Below are positions 18,013-26,098 of a DNA stretch of 56,674 bases, piece by piece. Numbering within the stretch: the stretch's first letter is position 1; each line of letters starts with the position of its first letter. The position numbers and the translations under genes are program-made. The stretch is from Streptococcus loxodontisalivarius. GTDB taxonomy: Bacteria; Bacillota; Bacilli; Lactobacillales; Streptococcaceae. The stretch lies in NCBI RefSeq assembly GCF_016908645.1, contig NZ_JAFBEH010000010.1, positions 1-56,674 of the forward strand, read 5' to 3'. The notes below the pieces were generated by a model. It worked only from the letters and a program-made list of their open reading frames with translations, made no database searches and was not told the DNA's origin.

Positions 18013-18042
18013 CCTTCTTTCAATTTGTAAAAATTGGAGGAA
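18013..18042 (+). promoter_or_regulatory. ribosome-binding-site sequestering hairpin of the FMN riboswitch
   Basis: TTCTTTCAATTT (18015-18026) pairs with AAATTGGAGGAA (18031-18042) over 12 bp (two G-U) with loop GTAA. This buries the GGAGG used by ribU. GAAGAAG (17961-17967) of the P1 3' strand can pair instead with CTTCTTT (18014-18020), giving mutually exclusive folds. A short AAGTAG/CTACTT hairpin followed by TTTTATT at about 17979-18004 might add termination. Confidence 0.75.
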
Positions 18043-18049
18043 TTTTTTT

Positions 18050-18619
18050 ATGTCAACTGCGACAAAACAAACACGTAAACTGGCTTACATTGCTATTTTG
18101 TCAGCCATCTCATTCTTGCTAATGTATTTTCAATTTCCATTGATTCCAGCAGCAAGCTTCTTGCAGGTTGATTTCTCAATCTTACCTGTGCTTCTAGCTC
18201 TTGTACTTATGGATATGAAATCAGCATTTGCAGTTTTGACCATTCGTACCCTTTTGAAGCTTCTTTTGAATAATGGCGGAGCTTCTAGTTTGATTGGGAT
18301 GCCTATGAACTTTATTGCCTTGGGCTGTTTCCTACTTGCTATCGGTTTGATTTGGAACAAAAAACGTAGCACAAAATCTTATATTGTGGCATCTATTGTA
18401 GGAACTTTGGCACTAACTTTTGCCATGTTTGCCCTCAACTATGTCTATGCAGTGCCACTTTATGCCAAGTTTGCAAACTTTGATATCAATGCTATTCTAG
18501 GGTTGGGTAACTATCTGTTTGCCATGGTTATTCCATTTAATATTTTAGAAGGTATTATCTTTGCTATCGCCTTTATCGCACTCTTTGCAGCCTTGAAGCC
18601 AATCTTAAAGAAAATTTAA
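18050..18619 (+). CDS. ribU: riboflavin ECF transporter S component
   Basis: Membrane substrate-binding subunit that captures riboflavin and is energised by the shared EcfAA'T module (not in the window). 189 aa, about six transmembrane helices. The N-terminal KLAYIAILSAISFLLMYFQFPLIPAASFLQVDFS and IGMPMNFIALGCF are RibU hallmarks. Placed directly behind an FMN riboswitch, which supports substrate and regulation (repressed when FMN is high). Confidence 0.95.
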   Translation: MSTATKQTRKLAYIAILSAISFLLMYFQFPLIPAASFLQVDFSILPVLLALVLMDMKSAFAVLTIRTLLKLLLNNGGASSLIGMPMNFIALGCFLLAIGLIWNKKRSTKSYIVASIVGTLALTFAMFALNYVYAVPLYAKFANFDINAILGLGNYLFAMVIPFNILEGIIFAIAFIALFAALKPILKKI

Positions 18620-18644
18620 GCTCAATTACTTAGACTTATCAAGT

Positions 18645-19259
18645 ATGAAAGAACAAAGACACAAAATTATAGCAGAAATTGCAATTACCCTCTTTCTTAT
18701 ATTAGGTTTTTTGGTGAAATTCGCACCCGATGCCTTGAGTGGATTTGATACAAGTATTCAATCAGCTCTTCGAGGAGACTTGCCAGCAGGTTTAACCAGC
18801 TTTTTTAAAACAATAACTGTTGTTGGAAATACCTCAACTCAGGTTATCATAGTAGTTCTGATAGCAGGGCTATTCTACTGGAAAAAAATGCGACGTGAGG
18901 CATATTTTATCGCTGGAAATGGGATTCTAGCAGGGCTATTTATCATTAGCCTAAAGCATATTTTTCAGCGTCCTAGACCAAGTATCAGTCACTTGGTGGA
19001 GGCAGCTGGCTATTCATTTCCGAGTGGGCACTCTATGGGGACTATGCTTATCTTGGGTAATCTCATTGTCATTGCTTACAAACTTTGTCAGAAGAAGGGC
19101 TTGGCTAGTTTGATTGCTATTCTACTAGGTTTGACTATTTTCTTGGTCGGTCTGTCACGAATCTATCTAGGTGTTCACTATCCAAGTGATGTTTTAGCTG
19201 GATTTATCTTAGGCTTTGGTTGCCTAATGATTACGAGTCATAAGTATCTAACAAAGTAA
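18645..19259 (+). CDS. PAP2-family membrane phosphatase
   Basis: 204-aa integral membrane phosphatase of lipid phosphates; candidates include undecaprenyl-pyrophosphate or phosphatidylglycerophosphate. The three acid phosphatase motifs are present: KHIFQRPRPS, PSGHS and SRIYLGVHYPSDVLAG. Six hydrophobic segments. Lies 25 bp after ribU, so it is probably co-transcribed with it under FMN control. Closed by a strong terminator. Confidence 0.88.
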   Translation: MKEQRHKIIAEIAITLFLILGFLVKFAPDALSGFDTSIQSALRGDLPAGLTSFFKTITVVGNTSTQVIIVVLIAGLFYWKKMRREAYFIAGNGILAGLFIISLKHIFQRPRPSISHLVEAAGYSFPSGHSMGTMLILGNLIVIAYKLCQKKGLASLIAILLGLTIFLVGLSRIYLGVHYPSDVLAGFILGFGCLMITSHKYLTK

Positions 19260-19270
19260 AATAAAGAAGT

Positions 19271-19305
19271 GTAAACCTTATTTTAAAACAAGGTTTACTT
19301 TTTTT
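19271..19305 (+). terminator. terminator of the ribU-PAP2 unit
   Basis: GTAAACCTT/AAGGTTTAC stem, 10-nt loop, seven or more T. Confidence 0.9.
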
Positions 19306-19322
19306 ATCTTTTAGGTTACACT

Positions 19323-19356
19323 ATAGTTAACTTAATAAATAAAAGAGGTTAACTAT
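19323..19356 (+). promoter_or_regulatory. BirA-type biotin operator overlapping the bioY promoter, RBS and start codon
   Basis: Perfect 9-bp inverted repeat ATAGTTAAC (19323-19331), 16-bp spacer, GTTAACTAT (19348-19356). Geometry and GTTAAC cores match BirA operators of Firmicutes. The left arm overlaps a -10 (TATAGT, 19322-19327); the right arm includes the first two bases of the ATG. Confidence 0.8.
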
Positions 19357-19885
19357 GAAAATAAAAGATATGACTCAAATGACACTTTGGCTTGCTATTA
19401 CCATTGTTTTAGCTTATGTGCCGTCGATTCCCATCCCCTTTTTACCTGTACCTATTGTTATTCAGAATATGGTTTTCATGATGATGGGAGCCTTTCTAGG
19501 AGCCAAACGTGGTTTTTTAACAGCACTCCTTTATCTCTTTATTTATGCGACTGGTCTTTTAGGGCGTGGCGGTCTGGCTGTCTTTTTCTCAGCTAGTGGT
19601 GGTTACTTGTTCTCATATCCTTTCGCAGTGCTTTTGATTGGCTATTTTTTCAAGCGTTACTGGTCTCAAATGACTTGGATCAAGGCTTTTGCTTGGATTT
19701 TACTCTTTGGTGTTATCTTTATCAATCTCTGCGGTGCGCTCTTCATGGTTTATTACCTCCATCTAGGCAATCTTGTCCCAATTTTGGTGTCTTGCCTTAT
19801 CTATTTGCCTGGTGATATTGTTAAAGCAGCCCTGGCAGTTCTCATCTTTGAACGTCTCAAGTTATTTTCCCTCCTAGCTAAATGA
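19355..19885 (+). CDS. bioY: biotin transporter BioY (ECF S component)
   Basis: 176-aa membrane protein that binds biotin for ECF-type uptake. Six hydrophobic helices; the BioY signature appears in SIPIPFLPVPIVIQNMVFMMMGAFLGAKRG and FLTALLYLFIYATGLLGRGG, and YLPGDIVKAALAVLIFERL closes the protein. Ribosome-binding site AGAGG lies inside the operator spacer. Overlaps the next gene by 4 nt. Confidence 0.92.
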   Translation: MKIKDMTQMTLWLAITIVLAYVPSIPIPFLPVPIVIQNMVFMMMGAFLGAKRGFLTALLYLFIYATGLLGRGGLAVFFSASGGYLFSYPFAVLLIGYFFKRYWSQMTWIKAFAWILLFGVIFINLCGALFMVYYLHLGNLVPILVSCLIYLPGDIVKAALAVLIFERLKLFSLLAK

Positions 19886-20187
19886 TCAAGGGACTTGATT
19901 TAGACAGTGCGTCACGCTGTCCTCACTATCATACTGAACGTGATATCTTAGGTTTAAAATGCTTTAGCTGCGCCAGCTATTATGCCTGCTATCTTTGTCA
20001 CGATGCTTGTGAAAATCACAGTTTTAAAGCCTATCCGAGGGATTTGGATCAGGATAAGGTGGCTATCTGTGGGCTTTGCCATTATGAAATGACTATTGCT
20101 GAATACGAGTCCTGCAAGCAATGTCCCTCCTGTCTAGGAACCTTTAATCCCAAATGTCGTTTGCACAAGGCTATTTATTTTGAATAG
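19882..20187 (+). CDS. CHY-type zinc-finger protein
   Basis: 101-aa Cys/His-rich protein of unknown function. Zinc-ligand pairs visible: RCPHYHTERD, KCFSCASYYACYLCHDACENH, ICGLCHYEM, CKQCPSCLGTFNPKCRLH. The CPHYH and CYLCHD blocks match the CHY zinc-finger family. Translationally coupled to bioY and thus probably under the same biotin control; no functional link to biotin is known to me. Confidence 0.82.
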   Translation: MIKGLDLDSASRCPHYHTERDILGLKCFSCASYYACYLCHDACENHSFKAYPRDLDQDKVAICGLCHYEMTIAEYESCKQCPSCLGTFNPKCRLHKAIYFE

Positions 20188-20203
20188 CCTTTTGTGCTAT
20201 AAT
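20163..20203 (+). terminator. terminator fused to the next promoter
   Basis: GCAC-AAGGCTATT (20163-20175) pairs with AATAGCCTT-(TT)-GTGC (20183-20197). The TATAAT of the following gene (20198-20203) begins directly after the stem, as TGCTATAAT. Confidence 0.75.
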
Positions 20204-20228
20204 ACTGGAAAAACAAGGAGGAATTCCT

Positions 20229-21188
20229 ATGCCACTAGTGAAAGAAGGAAGTCATTTACGTATTTTAAGTCCATCGTCCTCGATTGAGCGTTTGGGTGGT
20301 TTTGATGCCAATCTTGCTGCCAAGGAAAGATTGGAAAAACTTGGTTTTCATCTGTCTTTCTCAGAGCATTATTTTGAGACGGACTTGTTTGATTCAGCCA
20401 GTATTGAGAGTCGTGTGGCGGATTTGCATGCGGCCTTTGCGGACGATACAGTCGACGGTATTCTAGCAACTATTGGTGGCTTTAATTCCAACGAGCTACT
20501 ACCTTATCTGGATTATGATTTGATTGCTCAAAATCCTAAGCTTATCTGTGGTTATTCAGACACAACAGCTATTTTGAATGCTATCTATGCCAAGACTGGC
20601 ATGCCAACCTATATGGGGCCTTCTTATTCAAGTTTTAAGATGGAAGAGGGGCAGGATTATCAATCAGCTGCTTGGCTAAGGGCAGTGACCCAGTCTGCTT
20701 ATGGCTTGGAGCCTAGTCAGGAATGGTCTAGCGATGCCTGGTATGATCCTAGTCAAGCTAGACATTTCATTCCGACTGAGTGGAAGGTCTATAATGAAGG
20801 TCGGGCAGAAGGAATTGCTATCGGGGGGAATATTTCAACTTTTAATCTCCTTACAGGAACGGATTATGCACCGAAACCTGAAAAATATATTCTCTTTTTG
20901 GAAGAAGCAGAAGATGATGTTTATCAGATTATTTCACGTCACTTGACGGCTATTTTACAAGCCTATCCTAATCCACAAGCGGTTGTTTTTGGGCGTTTTC
21001 CAAAAGAATGTCAGATGACGCCAGAGATTTTTGATTTTATGCTAGCAAAGCACCCAATTCTCAAACAGATTCCAGTTATCTACGATGTTGACTTGGCGCA
21101 TACACAACCTCTCTTTACCTTTACTATCGGTGGACAGGTTAAGCTGGATACAAGTGATCTATCTATCGAGTTTAGGGTTGATGATTAG
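20229..21188 (+). CDS. S66-family serine peptidase (LD-carboxypeptidase / MccF-like)
   Basis: 319-aa cytosolic serine peptidase of MEROPS family S66, covering LD-carboxypeptidases (murein tetrapeptide recycling) and MccF-type immunity hydrolases. Nucleophile Ser110 in ICGYSDTTAIL; the catalytic Glu is probably in LFLEEAEDD and the His in DLAHTQPLF. The long insert before LEEAEDD resembles MccF-like members more than E. coli LdcA; the exact substrate is open. Excellent ribosome-binding site (AAGGAGGA). Confidence 0.87.
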   Translation: MPLVKEGSHLRILSPSSSIERLGGFDANLAAKERLEKLGFHLSFSEHYFETDLFDSASIESRVADLHAAFADDTVDGILATIGGFNSNELLPYLDYDLIAQNPKLICGYSDTTAILNAIYAKTGMPTYMGPSYSSFKMEEGQDYQSAAWLRAVTQSAYGLEPSQEWSSDAWYDPSQARHFIPTEWKVYNEGRAEGIAIGGNISTFNLLTGTDYAPKPEKYILFLEEAEDDVYQIISRHLTAILQAYPNPQAVVFGRFPKECQMTPEIFDFMLAKHPILKQIPVIYDVDLAHTQPLFTFTIGGQVKLDTSDLSIEFRVDD

Positions 21189-21203
21189 TGTCGTTACCAA
21201 TGT

Positions 21204-21235
21204 GGAGGCTTAGCCTCCCTTTTTTATGCTATAAT
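21204..21235 (+). terminator. terminator followed at once by the mnmL extended -10
   Basis: GGAGGC-TTA-GCCTCC (21204-21218), CTTTTTT, then TGCTATAAT with TATAAT at 21230-21235. The mnmL ATG begins at 21242, so its mRNA is predicted to be leaderless. Confidence 0.75.
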
Positions 21236-21241
21236 AGTCCT

Positions 21242-22174
21242 ATGAAAAAACGTTACAATACTTTAAATGATTATTACCGAGAACTCTTTGGAGAGAAGAC
21301 TTTCAAGGTACCTATTGATGCTGGTTTTGACTGTCCCAATCGTGATGGAACAGTGGCTCATGGCGGTTGTACTTTCTGTACTGTTTCAGGTTCTGGAGAT
21401 GCTATCGTAGCTCCTGATGCTCCTATCCGTGATCAGTTTTATAAGGAAATTGATTTCATGCACCGCAAGTGGCCTGATGTTCAAAAATATCTGGTTTACT
21501 TCCAAAATTTCACCAATACGCATGAAAAATTGGAAGTGATTAAGGAACGTTATGAACAAGCTATCAATGAGCCTGGGGTGGTTGGTATTAATATTGGGAC
21601 AAGACCAGACTGTCTGCCTGATGAGACTATTCTTTACCTAGCAGAGCTAAGTGAACGCATGCTTGTCACCTTGGAACTAGGTCTTCAGACGACCTATGAG
21701 GACACGTCAGTATTAATCAATAGAGCCCATAGCTATCAGCTTTATGTGGATACGGTTAAGCGCGTGCGCGAGCTGGCGCCTAAGGTGGAGATTGTCAGCC
21801 ACTTGATTAACGGTCTGCCCGGTGAGACTCACGAGATGATGCTGGAAAATGTGCGTCGTTGCGTGACGGATAACGAGATTGATGGTATCAAGTTGCACCT
21901 TTTGCACCTTATGACCAATACTCGCATGCAGCGTGACTACCATGAAGGTCGTTTGCAACTGCTCAGTCAGGAAGAGTACGTCTCTATCATCTGCGACCAA
22001 CTGGAGATTATTCCTAAAAATATCGTTATTCACCGTATTACAGGTGATGCTCCTCGTGACATGCTGATTGGACCAATGTGGAGCCTCAACAAGTGGGAAG
22101 TCCTCAATGCCATCGATGTTGAAATGGAAAGACGTGGCTCTTGGCAAGGATGTAAGGTGGAGGAGACAGCATGA
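21242..22174 (+). CDS. mnmL: radical SAM protein MnmL (YtqA, TIGR01212 family)
   Basis: Radical SAM enzyme; in Gram-positives MnmL (YtqA) acts in the alternate route turning cmnm5(s2)U34 of tRNA into nm5(s2)U, which MnmM then methylates. 310 aa. Cluster cysteines appear in FDCPNRDGTVAHGGCTFC (C-x12-C-x2-C spacing typical of this family), then GINIGTRPDCLPDETI, LELGLQTTYEDT and HLINGLPGETHEMM. ATG 21242 (MKKRYNTLND) is the likely start; an upstream in-frame start at 21188 would lie before the promoter. Overlaps mnmM by 4 nt. Confidence 0.88.
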   Translation: MKKRYNTLNDYYRELFGEKTFKVPIDAGFDCPNRDGTVAHGGCTFCTVSGSGDAIVAPDAPIRDQFYKEIDFMHRKWPDVQKYLVYFQNFTNTHEKLEVIKERYEQAINEPGVVGINIGTRPDCLPDETILYLAELSERMLVTLELGLQTTYEDTSVLINRAHSYQLYVDTVKRVRELAPKVEIVSHLINGLPGETHEMMLENVRRCVTDNEIDGIKLHLLHLMTNTRMQRDYHEGRLQLLSQEEYVSIICDQLEIIPKNIVIHRITGDAPRDMLIGPMWSLNKWEVLNAIDVEMERRGSWQGCKVEETA

Positions 22175-22719
22175 TCAAACGACCAATTCACCTCTCACAT
22201 GATTTTCTAGCAGAGGTTTTAGATGACAATAGTATAGCTGTTGATGCCACTATGGGAAAGGGGAATGATACTGCCTTTCTCGCTGGACTGGCTAAGAAAG
22301 TCTATGCTTTTGATGTGCAAAAAGAAGCTCTTGAAAAGACAGGGGAGCGTTTGGAAGGACTTGACATCAGTAATGCTCAGTTAATTTTAGATGGGCATGA
22401 AAATGTAGACCAATATGTTACTGAGCCTATTCGCGCAGCGATTTTTAATCTAGGCTATCTGCCGACTGCTGATAAATCCATTATCACCAAGCCAGATACG
22501 ACTCTTCTTGCCATCGAGAAAATTCTGGAGCGCTTAGAAGTTGGTGGTCGTCTTGCTGTCATGATTTATTATGGTCATGAGGGTGGCGATATGGAAAAAG
22601 ATGCGGTGCTGGACTATGTCAGTAAGCTTGATCAAAAGAGCTTCACAGCCATGATCTATCAGCCACTCAATCAAATTAATACACCACCTTTTCTTGTCAT
22701 GGTGGAAAAATTATCTTAA
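22171..22719 (+). CDS. mnmM: tRNA methyltransferase MnmM (YtqB family)
   Basis: SAM-dependent methyltransferase proposed to complete mnm5(s2)U34 of tRNA. 182 aa, Rossmann fold: VDATMGKGNDTAFLA (motif I, residues about 23-37), VYAFDVQKEAL (motif II), AAIFNLGYLP (motif IV NLGY signature of this family). The C-terminal YQPLNQINTPPFLVMVEK is diagnostic. Coupled to mnmL, so the pair works in sequence. Confidence 0.9.
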   Translation: MIKRPIHLSHDFLAEVLDDNSIAVDATMGKGNDTAFLAGLAKKVYAFDVQKEALEKTGERLEGLDISNAQLILDGHENVDQYVTEPIRAAIFNLGYLPTADKSIITKPDTTLLAIEKILERLEVGGRLAVMIYYGHEGGDMEKDAVLDYVSKLDQKSFTAMIYQPLNQINTPPFLVMVEKLS

Positions 22720-22720
22720 G

Positions 22721-22766
22721 AAAAAGACAGCCTATCTCTTTTTGATTTGAGATAGCTGTCTTTTTT
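22721..22766. terminator. bidirectional terminator between mnmM and the ABC gene
   Basis: AAAAAGACAGC/GCTGTCTTTTT arms with an inner TATCT/AGATA stem. T-run on plus, A-run for the convergent minus gene. Confidence 0.9.
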
Positions 22767-23550
22767 AATCAATGATGGGATTGATGTAGAAACGGTGGTC
22801 GTCAATTGGGATGATAGTGACAGGATTTTGATAGAAGTCTGCTAGGACTTCTGGTTTAATAATGTCATTTTTAGGACCTTGTGCCACGATTTGTCCTTGT
22901 CTAAGGAGCATGATATGAGTCATTTTCTCAGTGATTTCTTCGGCGTGATGGGTCACATAGAGTACAAGTGGTGCATGCGCTAGCTCTGTAATTTTATCAA
23001 TCTGGCGCAGCAATTTTTCACGAGCAAAAAGATCCAGTCCAACGGTAGCTTCGTCCAAAATGATGATGGCAGGGTCTTCCATGAGGCTACGAGCGATGAG
23101 GACAATCTGCTTCTCACCTTGAGAGAGGCTGTGGTAGTTGCGACCAATCAAGTCACCAGCTCCAAGTGAAAGCAGCATGTCTTTGGCTTCTTGGAGTTCT
23201 GCGTCACCGTAAGCCTTGTAGAGAATGGAAGACTTATATTTACCAGTTAGAACGATTTTTTCAGCCTTCATGTGCTGAGGCAGGCGCTCAGTAATAAAGG
23301 ATGACACAACCCCAATCTGATTTCTGAGGTCAGTGATATCCCCCTGTCCGAAGGTATGTCCCAGAATGCTAGCTTGACCTTGACTTGGGAAAAATTCAGC
23401 CATAATCAGCTTCAAAAGAGTTGATTTTCCAGCTCCATTTAGTCCAAGAATGGCCCAGGTTTGCCCCTTTTCAACCTGCCAGTTGAGGTCTTTAAGAAGA
23501 GTTTTGCCTTGTCTCGTTAAACTCACATTTGTCATTGAAATTAGTGTCAT
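22765..23550 (-). CDS. ABC transporter ATP-binding protein (YlmA-type)
   Basis: 261-aa ATPase with Walker A GLNGAGKST, Q-loop region, signature LSQGEKQ, Walker B AIIILDEAT and switch His in VTHHAEEI. Resembles YlmA/ModF-type ATPases, often encoded without a permease nearby, as here, so the partner is unknown. ATG 23550 (MTLISMTNVSL) has GGAGAG 6 nt upstream; GTG 23556 is less likely. Confidence 0.85.
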   Translation of the reverse strand: MTLISMTNVSLTRQGKTLLKDLNWQVEKGQTWAILGLNGAGKSTLLKLIMAEFFPSQGQASILGHTFGQGDITDLRNQIGVVSSFITERLPQHMKAEKIVLTGKYKSSILYKAYGDAELQEAKDMLLSLGAGDLIGRNYHSLSQGEKQIVLIARSLMEDPAIIILDEATVGLDLFAREKLLRQIDKITELAHAPLVLYVTHHAEEITEKMTHIMLLRQGQIVAQGPKNDIIKPEVLADFYQNPVTIIPIDDHRFYINPIID

Positions 23551-23651
23551 AAGCACTCTCCGTGTCTTCTTAGTTTGCCCTTATTATAGCACGTTTTGGG
23601 AATGGCAGAGCAAAAAGTCTATCTTTCTTAGGCTATCCTTGAAAAATATGC

Positions 23652-23657
23652 TATAAT
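23652..23657 (+). promoter_or_regulatory. extended -10 promoter of the CNNM gene
   Basis: TGCTATAAT; GGAG lies about 8 nt before the ATG at 23695. Confidence 0.6.
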
Positions 23658-23694
23658 AAGAACACTATATTAAATTTTTGAATGGAGAATAGCA

Positions 23695-25026
23695 ATGGAA
23701 GACCCTGGCAGTCAGTCCTTAGTGTTACAATTTGTCCTTTTACTTATCTTGACCCTTCTAAATGCCTTTTTCTCAGCATCTGAGATGGCTATGGTTTCTC
23801 TCAACCGAGCTCGTGTTGAGCAGAAAGCAGAAGAAGGAGATAAAAAATACAGTCGCCTCTTGAGCGTTCTGGAAAATCCCAATAATTTCCTCTCAACCAT
23901 TCAGGTTGGGATTACCTTTATCAGCCTCTTGCAGGGGGCTAGTTTGTCAGCTTCTCTGGGAGAAGTTATTGCAGGTTGGTTGGGAAATTCAGCGGCAGCG
24001 CAAACAGCAGCTAGTGTTATTTCTTTGGTCTTTTTGACCTATATTTCTATCGTTCTTGGCGAGCTTTATCCAAAGCGTATCGCTATGAATCTTAAGGAAA
24101 ATCTAGCGGTTGTCTCTGCACCTATCATCATCTTTTTAGGAAAACTGGTCAGTCCTTTTGTATGGTTGCTATCAGCATCGACAAATCTGCTCAGCCGCAT
24201 TACCCCAATGACTTTTGATGACGCAGATGAACAGATGACGCGTGACGAGATTGAGTACATGTTGACCAACAGCGAAGAGACTCTGGCAGCTGAAGAGATT
24301 GAGATGCTGCAAGGGGTGTTCTCACTGGATGAACTCATGGCGCGTGAGGTTATGGTGCCTCGTACAGATGCCTTTATGATTGACATTGAGGATGATACTC
24401 AGGAAAATATCCAAAAAATTCTCAAGGAGAACTTCTCACGTATCCCTGTCTATGAGGGGGATAAGGACAAGGTTATCGGTGTTATCCATACCAAACGTCT
24501 TTTGACAGCAGGTTTTGAGCAAGGTTTTGACAATGTTCGTCTGAGACGTATCATGCAAGAGCCCCTCTTTGTTCCAGAAACTATCTTCGTTGACGATCTT
24601 TTGAAGGCCTTTAGAAATAGCCACAATCAGATGGCGATTTTGCTAGATGAATACGGTGGTGTGGCAGGTATTGTCACTCTTGAGGACCTCTTGGAAGAAA
24701 TCGTCGGAGAAATCGATGACGAAACAGATAAGGCTAGTGTTGATGTCAGAGAGATTGCTGACAATACCTATATCGTTCTTGGAACCATGACGCTAAATGA
24801 TTTCAACGAATATTTCCAAACAGAATTGGAAAGTGACGATGTGGATACCATTGCTGGATTCTATCTGACAGGTGTTGGAACCATTCCAACGCAGGAAGTC
24901 AAGGAACATTACCAGCTTGAAAATAATGGTAAATCTATCGAACTGATAAATGATAAGGTCAAGGATGGTCGTGTGACTAAGCTCAAGCTTATTTTGACAG
25001 ACCTCCCTGAACTTGAAGAGGAGTAG
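23695..25026 (+). CDS. CNNM/CorC-type membrane protein with CBS pair (hemolysin C family)
   Basis: 443-aa protein with an N-terminal DUF21/CNNM transmembrane domain (residues 10-165, FFSASEMAMVSLNRARV), a CBS pair (about 205-330, MVPRTDAFMIDIED and MAILLDEYGGVAGIVTLEDLLEEIVGEI) and a C-terminal CorC/HlyC domain. Family members are implicated in Mg2+ export or resistance; the hemolysin label is historical. Monocistronic. Confidence 0.9.
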   Translation: MEDPGSQSLVLQFVLLLILTLLNAFFSASEMAMVSLNRARVEQKAEEGDKKYSRLLSVLENPNNFLSTIQVGITFISLLQGASLSASLGEVIAGWLGNSAAAQTAASVISLVFLTYISIVLGELYPKRIAMNLKENLAVVSAPIIIFLGKLVSPFVWLLSASTNLLSRITPMTFDDADEQMTRDEIEYMLTNSEETLAAEEIEMLQGVFSLDELMAREVMVPRTDAFMIDIEDDTQENIQKILKENFSRIPVYEGDKDKVIGVIHTKRLLTAGFEQGFDNVRLRRIMQEPLFVPETIFVDDLLKAFRNSHNQMAILLDEYGGVAGIVTLEDLLEEIVGEIDDETDKASVDVREIADNTYIVLGTMTLNDFNEYFQTELESDDVDTIAGFYLTGVGTIPTQEVKEHYQLENNGKSIELINDKVKDGRVTKLKLILTDLPELEEE

Positions 25027-25051
25027 GTCAGCCTTAGGCGACTTACTTTTT
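25027..25051 (+). terminator. terminator after the CNNM gene
   Basis: GTC-GCC/GGC-GAC stem with one bulged A and a TTA loop, then TTACTTTTTTT. Confidence 0.7.
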
Positions 25052-25155
25052 TTCTGTTCTATAATATTTAAGTTCAAGCTGCTTGAATTTGGAATGTTAT
25101 AGTATAGAAATTGTGAAATTCTAGCCAGAAGCTAGTGATTTGAGTTTGAAAAGTG

Positions 25156-25161
25156 TATAAT
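25156..25161 (+). promoter_or_regulatory. pflA -10 box
   Basis: TATAAT; a GGAGG at 25185-25189 serves ATG 25195. Confidence 0.55.
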
Positions 25162-25194
25162 GAAAATAAATAAAACGGTTACATGGAGGCAAAG

Positions 25195-25986
25195 ATGACA
25201 GAAATTGACTATAAAAAAGTAACAGGTCAAATCCATTCAACAGAAAGTTTCGGTTCTGTGGATGGGCCTGGTATCCGTTTCATCGTTTTTATGCAAGGTT
25301 GTAAGCTGCGCTGTCAGTATTGCCACAATCCTGATACTTGGGAAATGGAAACCAATAAATCAACAGAACGTACTGTTGAAGATGTCCTCAAAGAAGCGCT
25401 GCAATTCAAACATTTTTGGGGAAATAAAGGTGGAATCACTGTTTCAGGTGGTGAAGCCATGCTGCAAATTGATTTTGTAACAGCTCTCTTTACAGAGGCG
25501 AAAAAGTTGGGTATTCACTGTACGCTTGATACCTGTGGCTTTACTTATCGTGAGACACCTGAGTATCATGAAATTCTTGATAAGCTTTTGGCGGTAACAG
25601 ACCTTGTCCTATTGGATATTAAAGAAATTGATCCCAAGCAGCACCTTTTTGTAACCAAACAGCCTAATAAAAATATCTTGAAATTTGCCCAATACTTGTC
25701 AGATAAGGAAATTCCAGTTTGGATTCGTCACGTTTTGGTACCTGGATTGACAGATATTGATGAGGATTTGATTAATCTCGGTAAGTTCGTCAAGACCCTA
25801 AAAAATGTGGATAAGTTTGAAATTCTACCTTATCACACTATGGGAGAGTTCAAGTGGCGTGAACTTGGAATCCCTTATCCCCTTGAAGGTGTTAAGCCAC
25901 CAACCAAGGACCGTGTTCAAAATGCAAAAGATTTGATGCAGACTGAGACTTATACAGAATACATGAACCGTGTTCATAATTCGTAA
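25195..25986 (+). CDS. pflA: pyruvate formate-lyase activating enzyme
   Basis: Radical SAM enzyme that installs the glycyl radical on pyruvate formate-lyase, enabling anaerobic mixed-acid fermentation. 263 aa; [4Fe-4S] cysteines Cys36, Cys40 and Cys43 in GCKLRCQYCHNPDTW, then VSGGEAM and LLDIKEID. ATG 25195 is chosen because the alternative ATG 25183 overlaps the GGAGG ribosome-binding site. pfl itself is not in the window. Confidence 0.95.
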   Translation: MTEIDYKKVTGQIHSTESFGSVDGPGIRFIVFMQGCKLRCQYCHNPDTWEMETNKSTERTVEDVLKEALQFKHFWGNKGGITVSGGEAMLQIDFVTALFTEAKKLGIHCTLDTCGFTYRETPEYHEILDKLLAVTDLVLLDIKEIDPKQHLFVTKQPNKNILKFAQYLSDKEIPVWIRHVLVPGLTDIDEDLINLGKFVKTLKNVDKFEILPYHTMGEFKWRELGIPYPLEGVKPPTKDRVQNAKDLMQTETYTEYMNRVHNS

Positions 25987-26000
25987 ATCGATACTAGAAA

Positions 26001-26034
26001 AGCTCTGTAATTGTAAGGTTGCAGGGCTTTTTTT
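26001..26034 (+). terminator. terminator of pflA
   Basis: 10-bp stem AGCTCTGTAA/TTGCAGGGCT (two G-U) and seven T. Confidence 0.9.
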
Positions 26035-26098
26035 GACCTTGACAGAGTCTCCAATCTTTGGTATTCTGACTGCAAGATAAGAAAAGGCGAGTGATTTC

